Assembly (NCBI GenBank): GCA_019421925.1
Contig: JAHZEH010000016.1
Location: 1 to 16,920, forward strand
DNA: 16,920 nt
Source of the DNA: Clostridia bacterium
GTDB lineage: Bacteria > Bacillota > Clostridia > Christensenellales > CALWSW01
Direction: 5' to 3'
Position numbers and translations under genes: made by a program. The notes below the pieces were generated by a model. That model had not been told where the DNA came from. It made no database searches and saw only the letters and a list, made by a program, of their open reading frames with translations. How positions within the stretch are numbered: position 1 is the first letter of the stretch; each line of letters starts with the position of its first letter. Below are positions 1-7,218 of the stretch, one piece after another.

Positions 1-32
1 CCAACCTCACCAAGCTGGGCCTCATCCAGTAG
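1..32 (+). CDS. 3' end of an unidentified upstream gene (partial)
   Basis: One plus-strand frame reads NLTKLGLIQ and stops at TAG (30-32). The next gene begins 77 bases later in the same direction, so this is plausibly the end of an upstream member of the same sugar catabolic cluster. Nine residues are too few to assign a family, and the reading frame itself is inferred from position only. Confidence 0.4.
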   Translation, partial: NLTKLGLIQ

Positions 33-109
33 AAAACAGGGAGAGAAGGGGGTACAATAGAACCGCCTGATCTCCAACAATAACAATTCATAACAGGAGG
101 AACCAAACC

Positions 110-769
<660 letters not shown>

Positions 770-869
770 GGACAAATCACAGAACGTTTTTGCGGCAAGC
801 CGCATGGAATCCACTTTCTTCCTTTTTGAGAGAGATCGGAAGAGAATAAAAAAAGAAGGAGACAGGCAC

Positions 870-2399
870 ATGAAAAATAAGATCATGGCGTTTGACCTCG
901 GCACCACCGGTATCAAGGTTGTTATCTTTGATGACAAAGCCAACGCCCTGGCGACGGAATACCGCGAGTATCCGTCCTTCTATCCCCACAACAACTGGGT
1001 GGAGCAGAACCCCATGGACTGGTGGAACGCTTTCTGCGACATCTCCAAGACCCTGATCGAGAAATACAACATTGATCCTGCTGAGATCGCTGTTGTGGCC
1101 CCCTCCGGCCAGATGTCCACCGCTATCCCGATCGACAAGGACGGCAACCTGCTCCAGAGCCCCTGCTTCATCTGGGCCGACATGCGCACCGGCAAGCAGG
1201 TCAAGGAAGTCTGCGACAAGCTGGGCGGCTTCGACAAGTTCTATGAAATCACTGCCGGCGGCCTGGCCACCGAGACCTATTCGGCCTTCAAGATCGCCTG
1301 GTTCCGCGACAACAAGCCCGAGATCATTGAAAAGGCTTGGAAGTTCCTCCAGGCCAAGGAATTCGTGGCCTATCACCTCACCGGCGAAGTGGCGACCGAC
1401 TTCACGGACGCCTCCGACTCCGGCATGATGGACTTCCGCAAGCGCGCCTGGTCCCCCGAGATCCTCTCCGCCATCGGCATCACTGAGGAGAAGCTGCCCA
1501 AGATCTATCCGTCCTCCCATGTGATGGGCCATGTGACGGAGGAGGCCGCCAAGCTGACCGGCCTGCTGGCCGGAACCCCCGTGGTTGTGGGCGGAGGCGA
1601 CGTCTCCATCGGCGCCTGCGGCGCTGGTATCGTCGAAGAGGGCATCTGCTACATGTATATCGGCTCCGCCATGTGGACGGGCATCTACAGCCCCAAGCCG
1701 GTCAACGACCTGCCCTCCCGCGTGCTCGGCCTGTGCGACACCTCCGGCAACGGCTACGTGCCCCATCACATCGTGTTCGGCGGCGGCGTGTGCTACCAGT
1801 GGCTGCGCGACCTGCCCAAGTTCGACGGCCAGCATGCCGATCTGGACTACAACCGCCTCAACGACATGGCCCTTGACTGCCCCCCCGGAGCCGACGGCCT
1901 GATCTTCCTGCCCTATATGCGCGGCGGCGGGGCTCCCCATCACAACCCCAAAGCCCGCGGCGCTTTCATCGGCATGGGCCTGAACAACCATTATGGCCAC
2001 TATTCCAGGGCCGTCATGGAAGGCATCGCCTTCGGCCTGCGCGAGATGGTCGAGATCTTCGGCGTTCCCTTTGAAGAGGTCCGCATGGCTGGCGGCGGCG
2101 CGAAGAGCCGCGTATGGCGCCAGATCATCGCCGATATTACCGGCAAGAAGGTTACCACCACCGCTCTGACCCAGGAGACCAACGCGTGGGGCGCGGCCCT
2201 GTGCGGCGGCGTCGGCGTCGGCCTGTTCAAGGACTTCACCGTCACCAACAAGCTTCTGCCCGTTGTGGAAACCGTGGAGCCCAACCTGGAGAACAAGGAC
2301 CTCTACGACAAGATGTTCGTCACCTTCAAGGACGCCTATAAGGCCCTCGTGCCCACGCTGGAGTCCCTGGCCGACTGCAGGGCGGAAGAGGACGAGTAA
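870..2399 (+). CDS. FGGY-family carbohydrate kinase, xylulokinase-like
   Basis: ATP-dependent sugar kinase of 509 residues, the usual length for the family. The N-terminal phosphate-binding loop DLGTTGIKVVIFD spans 9-21. A xylulokinase-like substrate segment follows, with SGQMS at 79-83 and WADMRT at 102-107. The probable catalytic Asp is in GGGDVSIGACGAG (D244). The second FGGY signature begins around AVMEGIAFGL (381-390) and the adenosine-binding GGGAKSRVWRQI is at 408-419. I chose ATG 870 because GAAGGAG lies just upstream; an in-frame extension back to 687 overlaps deoC and has no homologous character. Likely substrates are a ketopentose or related ketose, but FGGY enzymes are hard to assign by eye. 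The downstream SDR could make the ketose and the upstream aldolase could split the phosphorylated product. Confidence 0.9.
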   Translation: MKNKIMAFDLGTTGIKVVIFDDKANALATEYREYPSFYPHNNWVEQNPMDWWNAFCDISKTLIEKYNIDPAEIAVVAPSGQMSTAIPIDKDGNLLQSPCFIWADMRTGKQVKEVCDKLGGFDKFYEITAGGLATETYSAFKIAWFRDNKPEIIEKAWKFLQAKEFVAYHLTGEVATDFTDASDSGMMDFRKRAWSPEILSAIGITEEKLPKIYPSSHVMGHVTEEAAKLTGLLAGTPVVVGGGDVSIGACGAGIVEEGICYMYIGSAMWTGIYSPKPVNDLPSRVLGLCDTSGNGYVPHHIVFGGGVCYQWLRDLPKFDGQHADLDYNRLNDMALDCPPGADGLIFLPYMRGGGAPHHNPKARGAFIGMGLNNHYGHYSRAVMEGIAFGLREMVEIFGVPFEEVRMAGGGAKSRVWRQIIADITGKKVTTTALTQETNAWGAALCGGVGVGLFKDFTVTNKLLPVVETVEPNLENKDLYDKMFVTFKDAYKALVPTLESLADCRAEEDE

Positions 2400-2429
2400 G
2401 CGACAGACCGCCAATTGACGGCGCCAGAC

Positions 2430-2459
2430 GCGCGCGGGACGCGAGAGCGGCCCGCGCGT
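2430..2459 (+). other. intercistronic GC-rich hairpin
   Basis: CGCGCGGG (2431-2438) pairs with CCCGCGCG (2451-2458), plus a G-T pair outside, around a 12-base loop. Only three T residues follow. It sits in the 101-base gap between the kinase and the SDR. It could be a partial terminator or an mRNA-stabilising structure that changes the ratio of the two products. Confidence 0.4.
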
Positions 2460-2500
2460 TTGGCCGCCGCCTGCCAACGCATGTTTAAGGAGTGAATACT

Positions 2501-3298
2501 ATGGATCGCAAAGTCATCGCCATCACGGGCGGCGCGCAGGGGCAGGGCCGTCTGCACGCCATCAAGTTCGCCGAGAACGGCTATGATGTCGCCCTCGCCG
2601 ATATGCAGGAGCCCACCTCCGAGCGTTTCCAGGAGACCGTCCGGGAGCTCAATGAGCTGGGCGCGCAGGTTCTGGCCATGAAGGCCGACGTGACCTCCGC
2701 CGAGGAGATGGAGGCGTTTTTCACCGCCATCTGGGACAAGTTCGGCCGTCTGGACGTGTGCATTGCCAACGCCGGCATCATGAACTTCGGCCTCACCTGG
2801 GAGCTGACCGACAAGCAGGTGCAGCAGATGATCGACATCAACCTCATCGGCGCATGGCGCACCGATAAGGAGGCTGTCAAGCTCATGCTCAAGCAGGGCT
2901 TCGGCCGCATTATCAACATCTCCTCCACCGCCGGCCTCAAAGCCAGCCCCAACCTCTGCCACTATGCCATGGCCAAGTTCGGCCTCATGGGCCTGACCAA
3001 GTCCCTGGCCAAAGAGGTCGCCAAGAAGGGCATCACGGTCAACGCCGTCTGCCCCTCCATGGTCAAATCCCCCATGACCGAGGCCCCCGCGTTCCTCGGC
3101 CATATCAAGTACACCACCGGCATGGAGTTCCACTCCTTTGAGGAGATGGACAAGGGCCTTTCCCCCAAGCGTCCCATGGGCATCGCCTTCATCGATCCTC
3201 AGGACGTCTCCGATATGTGCTTCTGGGTGGGCGACAGCCATGAGGCCCGCCTGATCTCCGGCCAGGCCCTCGGCCTGGACGCCGGCTCTCTCATCTAA
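2501..3298 (+). CDS. short-chain dehydrogenase/reductase (SDR)
   Basis: Classical SDR of 265 residues that would oxidise or reduce an alcohol/ketone with NAD(H). The Rossmann motif TGGAQGQG is at 9-16. The Asp in ALADM (D34) at the end of strand 2 favours NAD over NADP. NAG is at 90-92, the structural Asn at N114, and the catalytic triad is S142, Y155 and K159 (YAMAK). The C-terminus LISGQALGLDAGSLI is typical. ATG 2501 lies 8 bases after AAGGAG (2487-2492); a GTG at 2492 overlaps that ribosome binding site and is less likely. The GQGRLHA stretch and the ETVRELNELGAQVLAMKADV segment resemble the mycofactocin-coupled SDR group, although the insertion typical of that group is shorter here. It is last in the cluster with deoC and the FGGY kinase, so it probably acts on the same sugar or polyol. 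Confidence 0.92.
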   Translation: MDRKVIAITGGAQGQGRLHAIKFAENGYDVALADMQEPTSERFQETVRELNELGAQVLAMKADVTSAEEMEAFFTAIWDKFGRLDVCIANAGIMNFGLTWELTDKQVQQMIDINLIGAWRTDKEAVKLMLKQGFGRIINISSTAGLKASPNLCHYAMAKFGLMGLTKSLAKEVAKKGITVNAVCPSMVKSPMTEAPAFLGHIKYTTGMEFHSFEEMDKGLSPKRPMGIAFIDPQDVSDMCFWVGDSHEARLISGQALGLDAGSLI

Positions 3299-3339
3299 TC
3301 CCGATATCCGTCAGCAAATTGCCATTTGCGAATTCTCCA

Positions 3340-3378
3340 GTCAGGGGGAACCCGTTCAGGGTTCCCCCTGACCTGTTT
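3340..3378 (+). terminator. rho-independent terminator after the SDR gene
   Basis: A perfect 14-bp stem (3340-3353 with 3359-3372, ending GGGTTCCCCCTGAC) with a 5-base loop lies 41 bases after the stop codon. The following CTGTTTT is a weak T tract. It most likely ends the deoC-kinase-SDR transcript. Confidence 0.7.
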
Positions 3379-3423
3379 TGGGCATGTTTCCGGGGGAATC
3401 TTTTGTTTTTTCAAACTTTTGTG

Positions 3424-3465
3424 AAAGGGGGCCTTCGCCGGATTTTTCCGGCGAAGGCCCCCTTT
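3424..3465 (+). terminator. second hairpin, perfect 19-bp stem
   Basis: The arm 3424-3442 (AAAGGGGGCCTTCGCCGGA) is fully complementary to 3447-3465, with a TTTT loop. GGGGTTTTG follows rather than a clean T run. It lies 52 bases after the first terminator and may be a backup terminator. The stem is unusually long and perfect for that job. Confidence 0.55.
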
Positions 3466-3594
3466 GGGGTTTTGTCACTGCGCGGGCCGGTCAAGCCGGA
3501 TGACCCGTATCCTTTTATGCTGCGCCCCCGCATAGAGGATGGTGGCGAGGGCGCCCCCTTTTCTTCTGCCGTCAAACACTGCGATCACCAGGGA

Positions 3595-3622
3595 GGAGCA
3601 GTCCGCTGTACAGCGGTTCTCC
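3595..3622. repeat. palindrome CCGCTGTACAGCGG with flanking complementary ends
   Basis: CCGCTGTACAGCGG (3603-3616) is a perfect 14-base palindrome. GGAG (3595-3598) and CTCC (3619-3622) outside it are also complementary. It lies in the 436-base gap between the SDR and the XRE regulator, upstream of the tandem repeat at 3630. I see no gene between 3466 and 3629; the open frame through 3319-3645 has no ribosome binding site and runs through both hairpins. The palindrome could be a protein-binding site or part of a transcript leader. Confidence 0.45.
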
Positions 3623-3629
3623 TTGCTTT

Positions 3630-3685
3630 AAAATACCGGATTTAAGGTGGTATTCTTGGAAAAATACCGGATTGAAAGTTGTATT
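3630..3685 (+). promoter_or_regulatory. tandem operator-like direct repeat upstream of the XRE gene
   Basis: Two 25-base copies, 3630-3654 and 3661-3685, share AAAATACCGGATT and a TGTATT/GGTATT end, with a 31-base period (close to three helical turns). Copy 1 is also an inverted repeat, AATACC (3632-3637) against GGTATT (3649-3654). A possible -10 TACAAT at 3704-3709, with TTGTAT at 3679-3684 as a poor 19-spaced -35, would place copy 2 over the promoter. The likely role is autoregulation by the XRE protein that starts at 3735. Confidence 0.6.
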
Positions 3686-3734
3686 TTTTCACGAGGCGTT
3701 TTGTACAATGTTGTTTGAGCAAGGAGGAGAGACG

Positions 3735-4046
3735 ATGTATGAGGATTTTATACGGGAACGGATCGTGAAACTGCGCATGGAGAGAGGTGTTTCGGCCCGC
3801 GAGATGTCCCTCTCCATGGGGCAGAGTGCCAGTTATGTAAACAACATTGAGAACCGGCGGGCGCGGCCCTCGCTTACCGGCCTGTTTTATATCTGCGAAT
3901 ACTTTGGCATCACGCCATGGGAGTTCTTTGAGGAAGGCAATGAATATCCACAGAAACTGCGCGCCATTACCGATAGTCTAAAAAATTTGGATGAGAGGAA
4001 TCTCGCCATTGTTGCCCAAATTGCCAGCATATTGGCCCGCAAATAG
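3735..4046 (+). CDS. XRE-family helix-turn-helix transcriptional regulator
   Basis: Small cytoplasmic DNA-binding protein of 103 residues. The Cro/CI-type HTH covers about residues 6-65: RIVKLRMERGVSAREMSLSMG, then the recognition region ASYVNNIENRRARPSL, then ICEYFGITPWEFFEEG. The C-terminal 35 residues form a short helical tail and there is no enzymatic domain. ATG 3735 follows AAGGAGG (3721-3727) by 7 bases; an upstream in-frame ATG at 3672 has no such site. It is a single gene, apparently monocistronic, between two terminator-like regions. The tandem repeat just upstream is the obvious candidate target. Nothing in the sequence shows which other genes it controls. The neighbours on either side are catabolic clusters. 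Confidence 0.85.
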   Translation: MYEDFIRERIVKLRMERGVSAREMSLSMGQSASYVNNIENRRARPSLTGLFYICEYFGITPWEFFEEGNEYPQKLRAITDSLKNLDERNLAIVAQIASILARK

Positions 4047-4097
4047 AGCATGAAAGACGTTCCTTTGACTGCCCTCTGGCAATAATTTATAATTTCC

Positions 4098-4154
4098 CCC
4101 ACGCCCTTATCAGGGCATGGGAAAAAGGGATTCCTAAGGGACAAATCCCTTGGG
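4098..4154. terminator. two adjacent hairpins downstream of the XRE gene
   Basis: CCCACGCCC (4098-4106) pairs with GGGCATGGG (4113-4121) with one mismatch. CCTAAGGGA (4133-4141) pairs with TCCCTTGGG (4146-4154) with one G-T pair. Neither is followed by a strong T tract, so termination is a guess based on position between the XRE stop codon and the next promoter. Confidence 0.35.
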
Positions 4155-4202
4155 CGGGGACGCGGGTCGGAGCCGCCATATCCCACCCACCCCTGTTAAT
4201 CC

Positions 4203-4230
4203 TTGACGGGGCGTTCCCCCGTGGTATAAT
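4203..4230 (+). promoter_or_regulatory. sigma-70 promoter with a dyad in its spacer, for the pseudouridine operon
   Basis: TTGACG (4203-4208), a 16-base spacer, then TATAAT (4225-4230) with TGG extending the -10. A perfect inverted repeat ACGGGG-N5-CCCCGT (4206-4222) fills the spacer, from the end of the -35 to the extended -10. A protein bound there would block RNA polymerase, so this looks like a repressor operator. The predicted transcript starts near 4237 and leads into the kinase gene at 4282. Confidence 0.85.
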
Positions 4231-4281
4231 TGAATAAGCATTTGGGCAATATCTAAGCAAATGACGAAGAGGAGGGAGCCT

Positions 4282-5388
4282 ATGCCCACGGAAAAGGAGA
4301 GGGAGCTGCTGGAGCTCCTGCGCGAAAACCCTCAGCTCAGCCAGAACGACCTGGCGGCCCGGCTGGGGATCACCCGCTCCTCCCTGTCCGTGCACATCAC
4401 CAACCTGACCCGCAAAGGATTCATCGCGGGCAGAGGGTATGTGCTGCGGGAGCGGCCCTATGCGGTGGTGATCGGCGGGGCCAATGTGGATATCCTGGGG
4501 TTCTCCCGGGCTCCCCTGCTGGCCGCCGATTCCAACCCGGGCCGCATCAAGATCTGCCTGGGAGGCGTGGGCCGCAACATCGCCGAGAACCTGGCCCGCC
4601 TGGGGAGGGAGACCTCCCTGATCGCCCCGGTCGGCGAGGATGCTTTCGGGCGGGATATGGCCCGCCAGTGCGGGGAGATGGGGCTTGACATGAGCCGGTG
4701 CGCTGCGAGCGCGGCGGGGAGTTCCATGTATCTGGCCATCATGGATGACAGGGGGGAGATGGCCCTCGCCCTCTCAGACATGAGCCCATCGGATGCCTTC
4801 CCTCCGGAACATCTCAAAAAGCATGCCCCATTCCTGCAGGGAGCGGGGGTGGCGGTACTGGACGGCAACCTGCCCGTTGAGGCGGTGGAATGCGCCAAGG
4901 AGATTCTGGCCGGACGGAAAACGCTGCTCGATCCGGTGTCCGCCGCCAAGGCGCGCCGCCTCAGGGGCCGCCTGTCCGGCCTGACCGCGGTCAAAGCCAA
5001 CCGGCTGGAGGCCGAGGCCCTCACGGACATCCCCGTCGGGCGGGACACCCTGGAGAGGGTGGCGGACGGCCTCATGGCCCAGGGCGTGGAGAAAGTCTTT
5101 TTGACGCTGGGGGCGGAGGGGGCCTACTATCAGGATGAAACGGGCAGCGGGCTGCTGCCCCCGCTGACCAACAGGGTGGTCAACGCCACGGGAGCGGGGG
5201 ACGCGTTTGCGGCGGGGCTGGCCGCCTGCCTGATGGACGGGCTGGAGACGGGGGCTTGCGCCCGCTTTGCCCTGGCCTGCGCGGCTATCGCCCTGCGCAG
5301 CGGCGACACGGTGAGCGGGGAGATGAGCGCCCAGGCGGCGGAGAAGCTCCTCAAGGAATCCGAAGTGACAGAATTAGGGGGAAATTAG
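4282..5388 (+). CDS. psuK: PfkB-family kinase with N-terminal winged HTH, probable pseudouridine kinase
   Basis: Predicted to phosphorylate pseudouridine to pseudouridine 5'-phosphate with ATP in the cytoplasm. The 368-residue protein has an N-terminal winged-helix segment (about 5-55; QNDLAARLGITRSSLSVHI, then a wing RKGFIAGRGYVL). The ribokinase-type domain follows from about 60. PfkB signature 1 is CLGGVGRNIAENLARLG (92-108). Signature 2 is NATGAGDAFAAGL (301-313), with catalytic base D307. ATG 4282 follows GGAGG (4271-4275); an ATG at 4261 has no ribosome binding site. One base separates its stop from psuG, so they are surely cotranscribed, and psuG is the main reason for the substrate call. 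Kinases of this subgroup often carry such an HTH, so the protein may also bind DNA, perhaps the dyad in its own promoter; that part is inference. A kinase for another nucleoside or sugar is the alternative. Confidence 0.87.
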   Translation: MPTEKERELLELLRENPQLSQNDLAARLGITRSSLSVHITNLTRKGFIAGRGYVLRERPYAVVIGGANVDILGFSRAPLLAADSNPGRIKICLGGVGRNIAENLARLGRETSLIAPVGEDAFGRDMARQCGEMGLDMSRCAASAAGSSMYLAIMDDRGEMALALSDMSPSDAFPPEHLKKHAPFLQGAGVAVLDGNLPVEAVECAKEILAGRKTLLDPVSAAKARRLRGRLSGLTAVKANRLEAEALTDIPVGRDTLERVADGLMAQGVEKVFLTLGAEGAYYQDETGSGLLPPLTNRVVNATGAGDAFAAGLAACLMDGLETGACARFALACAAIALRSGDTVSGEMSAQAAEKLLKESEVTELGGN

Positions 5389-5389
5389 C

Positions 5390-6325
5390 ATGAACCAGAA
5401 GAACGCGGCAAAATATATGGACATACAGCCCGAGGTGGCTCAGGCCCTGGCCGAAGGCAGGCCGGTGGTGGCCCTGGAATCTACCATCATCTCCCATGGA
5501 ATGCCCTATCCCGAGAACGTCAAATGCGCTTTGGAGTGCGAGCGCATCGTGAGGGAGCAGGGGGCCGTTCCGGCTACCATCGCCATCATCGGCGGGCGCA
5601 TGAAAGTGGGCATTGACGCTGGACAACTGGAGTACCTGGCCACGGCAAAGGGCATCGTCAAGGCCAGCCGCCGGGATATCCCCGCCATCCTGGCCGAGGG
5701 CAGGGACGGCGCGGCTACCGTGGCCGCCACCATGATCGTGGCGGCGCTGGCGGGCATCCGGGTCTTTGCCACGGGCGGCATCGGCGGCGTCCACCGGGGC
5801 GCCTCCACGACTTTCGATATCTCCGCGGACCTGCAGGAGCTGGCCCACACGGATGTGTGCGTGGTGTGCGCCGGGGTCAAGTCCATCCTGGATATCGGCC
5901 TGACCCTGGAGTATCTGGAGACCATGGGGGTGCCGGTATTGGGCATGGGCGCCGCCGAGTTCCCCGCCTTTTACACCCCCCGCAGCGGGTTTCAGGCCGA
6001 CCAGGCGGTGCAGGATGAGGCGGAGGTCGCCCGGATGCTGCAGGTCAAGTGGGAGCTGGGTCTCTCGGGGGGCATCCTGGTGGGCAACCCCATCCCCGAG
6101 GAATTCGCCATGGACCAGAAGGTGATTGACGCCGCCATCTCCCAGGCCCTGGAGGAGGCGGAGCAACGGCATATCCACGGCAAAGCCATCACCCCCTTCC
6201 TGCTGGACCGCATCAAGGAGCTCACCGGCGGCGACAGCCTCCAGTCCAACATGCACCTGGTCTGGAATAACTGCGCGGTTGCGGCGCGGGTGGCGGTGGA
6301 ATACGCTGAACTTTGCGCAAAATAA
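5390..6325 (+). CDS. psuG: pseudouridine-5'-phosphate glycosidase
   Basis: Reversibly cleaves the C-C glycosidic bond of pseudouridine 5'-phosphate to uracil and ribose 5-phosphate. The length, 311 residues, is as expected. Family blocks are continuous: VALESTIISHGMPYPEN (27-43), PATIAIIGG (61-69), FATGGIGGVHRGA (126-138), CAGVKSILDIG (160-170) and GGDSLQSNMHLVWNN (280-294). K164 corresponds, from memory, to the Schiff-base Lys166 of the E. coli enzyme; K91, H135, D147 and N287 line up with its other active-site residues. AGGGGG at 5376-5381 serves as ribosome binding site. With the kinase upstream it forms a complete two-step pseudouridine degradation route. No nucleoside transporter is encoded next to it, so uptake must be provided elsewhere or the substrate comes from internal RNA turnover. 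Confidence 0.96.
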   Translation: MNQKNAAKYMDIQPEVAQALAEGRPVVALESTIISHGMPYPENVKCALECERIVREQGAVPATIAIIGGRMKVGIDAGQLEYLATAKGIVKASRRDIPAILAEGRDGAATVAATMIVAALAGIRVFATGGIGGVHRGASTTFDISADLQELAHTDVCVVCAGVKSILDIGLTLEYLETMGVPVLGMGAAEFPAFYTPRSGFQADQAVQDEAEVARMLQVKWELGLSGGILVGNPIPEEFAMDQKVIDAAISQALEEAEQRHIHGKAITPFLLDRIKELTGGDSLQSNMHLVWNNCAVAARVAVEYAELCAK

Positions 6326-6336
6326 TAGGAAAAGCC

Positions 6337-6365
6337 TTGCATCCGCGGGGATGCGGTGTTATAAT
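6337..6365 (+). promoter_or_regulatory. promoter of the rpsF-ssb-rpsR operon
   Basis: TTGCAT (6337-6342), 17-base spacer, TATAAT (6360-6365) with TGT extending the -10. The sequence starts 12 bases after psuG. GCATCC (6339-6344) and GGATGC (6349-6354) form a short inverted repeat that overlaps the -35 and the spacer. It could also act as a weak terminator for psuG, because TTATAATTTTTA follows. Confidence 0.85.
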
Positions 6366-6384
6366 TTTTAGGCTAACGTCCTTG

Positions 6385-6426
6385 CTCTGCGCAATGACGC
6401 AGGGCCCAAAGACCATAAGGAGGTGA
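6385..6426 (+). promoter_or_regulatory. rpsF leader hairpin and strong ribosome binding site
   Basis: CTCTGCG (6385-6391) pairs with CGCAGGG (6398-6404), one wobble pair, loop CAATGA. AAGGAGGTGA (6417-6426) follows, an almost full anti-16S match, 8 bases before ATG 6435. rpsF leaders in many bacteria bind the S6:S18 pair for feedback control. I could not confirm the conserved motif of that RNA here, so this is a candidate only. Confidence 0.4.
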
Positions 6427-6434
6427 GTAGCTGC

Positions 6435-6722
6435 ATGAATAAATATGAAGTGCTCTACATTATCAAGACGGATCTGGACGAAGAGGCCGTCAAGACTACC
6501 GTTGAAAAGTTCAACGGCATCATTACCGCCAACGGCGGCACTGTCGACAGTGTGGATGAATGGGGCAAGCGCCGCTTGGCCTATCCCATCGACTACAAGA
6601 ACGAAGGTTACTACGTTCTCACCCGCTTCACCGCGGCTCCCGAGCTCCCCGCCGAGCTGGAGCGCAACTTCAAGATCAACGACGGTATCCTCCGCTATCT
6701 CGTAACCAGGATGCCCGAATAA
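6435..6722 (+). CDS. rpsF: 30S ribosomal protein S6
   Basis: Primary binding partner of S18 on the platform of the small subunit. The 95-residue protein starts MNKYEVLYIIKTDLDEE and carries the family block VDEWGKRRLAYPIDYKNEGYYVL (about 42-64). It ends RYLVTRMPE without the acidic C-terminal extension seen in some bacteria. The start at ATG 6435 rather than the in-frame GTG at 6423 is set by the AAGGAGGTGA site, in which the GTG would be buried. It is first in the conserved rpsF-ssb-rpsR operon and is followed by ssb after 32 bases. Confidence 0.98.
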   Translation: MNKYEVLYIIKTDLDEEAVKTTVEKFNGIITANGGTVDSVDEWGKRRLAYPIDYKNEGYYVLTRFTAAPELPAELERNFKINDGILRYLVTRMPE

Positions 6723-6754
6723 CCACCCAAGCCGCACAGAATTGAGGTGCAAGC

Positions 6755-7189
6755 ATGAATAAGATTCAACTTGTTGGGAATTTGGCAGGCGACCCTGAAC
6801 TGCGCCAGACGAGCCAGGGCATCTCCGTGTGCACCTTCCGTGTGGCCGTCAACCGCCGTATCGCGAACGCCAACGGCGAGCGCGAGGCCGATTTCATTCC
6901 CGTGGTTGCCTGGCGGGGCCTTGGCGAAAACTGCGCCAAGTACCTGACCAAGGGCCGCAAGGTGGCCGTCTCCGGCACGCTGCAGACCCGCAACTACGAG
7001 GACAAGCAGGGCAACAAGCGCACCGCTTTTGAAGTTGTCGCGGATGACGTGGAGTTCCTGACCCCCCGGGGTGAGGGCGGAGCGGCAGCGCCCACAGGCG
7101 CGCCCCGCTACCAGGCCCCGGCGGCAAACAATGGTCTGGACGATGTTTCCGGGTTTACTGAGATGGACGATTCAGCACTACCGTTCTAA
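6755..7189 (+). CDS. ssb: single-stranded DNA-binding protein
   Basis: Homotetrameric SSB that coats single-stranded DNA during replication, repair and recombination. Residues 1-103 form the OB fold: MNKIQLVGNLAGDPELR, then FRVAVNRR and FIPVVAWRGLGENCAKYLTKG. A low-complexity Gly/Ala/Pro linker (about 105-128) leads to the acidic tip, ending MDDSALPF, which recruits partner proteins. At 144 residues it is a normal length. GAGGTG at 6744-6749 is the ribosome binding site. Its position between rpsF and rpsR marks it as the housekeeping SSB rather than a mobile-element copy. Confidence 0.97.
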   Translation: MNKIQLVGNLAGDPELRQTSQGISVCTFRVAVNRRIANANGEREADFIPVVAWRGLGENCAKYLTKGRKVAVSGTLQTRNYEDKQGNKRTAFEVVADDVEFLTPRGEGGAAAPTGAPRYQAPAANNGLDDVSGFTEMDDSALPF

Positions 7190-7218
7190 ACTAGACTGAC
7201 TGAAGGAGGAATATCGCA

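Noticed and set aside
53..58. TACAAT as a -10 for deoC
   Set aside because: There is no -35 at a usable distance and no TG extension. deoC may be transcribed from further upstream.
777..2477. Long minus-strand open frame opposite the FGGY kinase
   Set aside because: It is the antisense shadow of a GC-rich gene: Gly/Ala/His-rich translation without domain signals. The same holds for the long minus-strand frames opposite the two reductases.
3319..3645. 108-codon open frame in the gap between the SDR and XRE genes
   Set aside because: It has no ribosome binding site, runs through both long hairpins, and its translation is not protein-like. A non-coding regulatory gap is the better reading.
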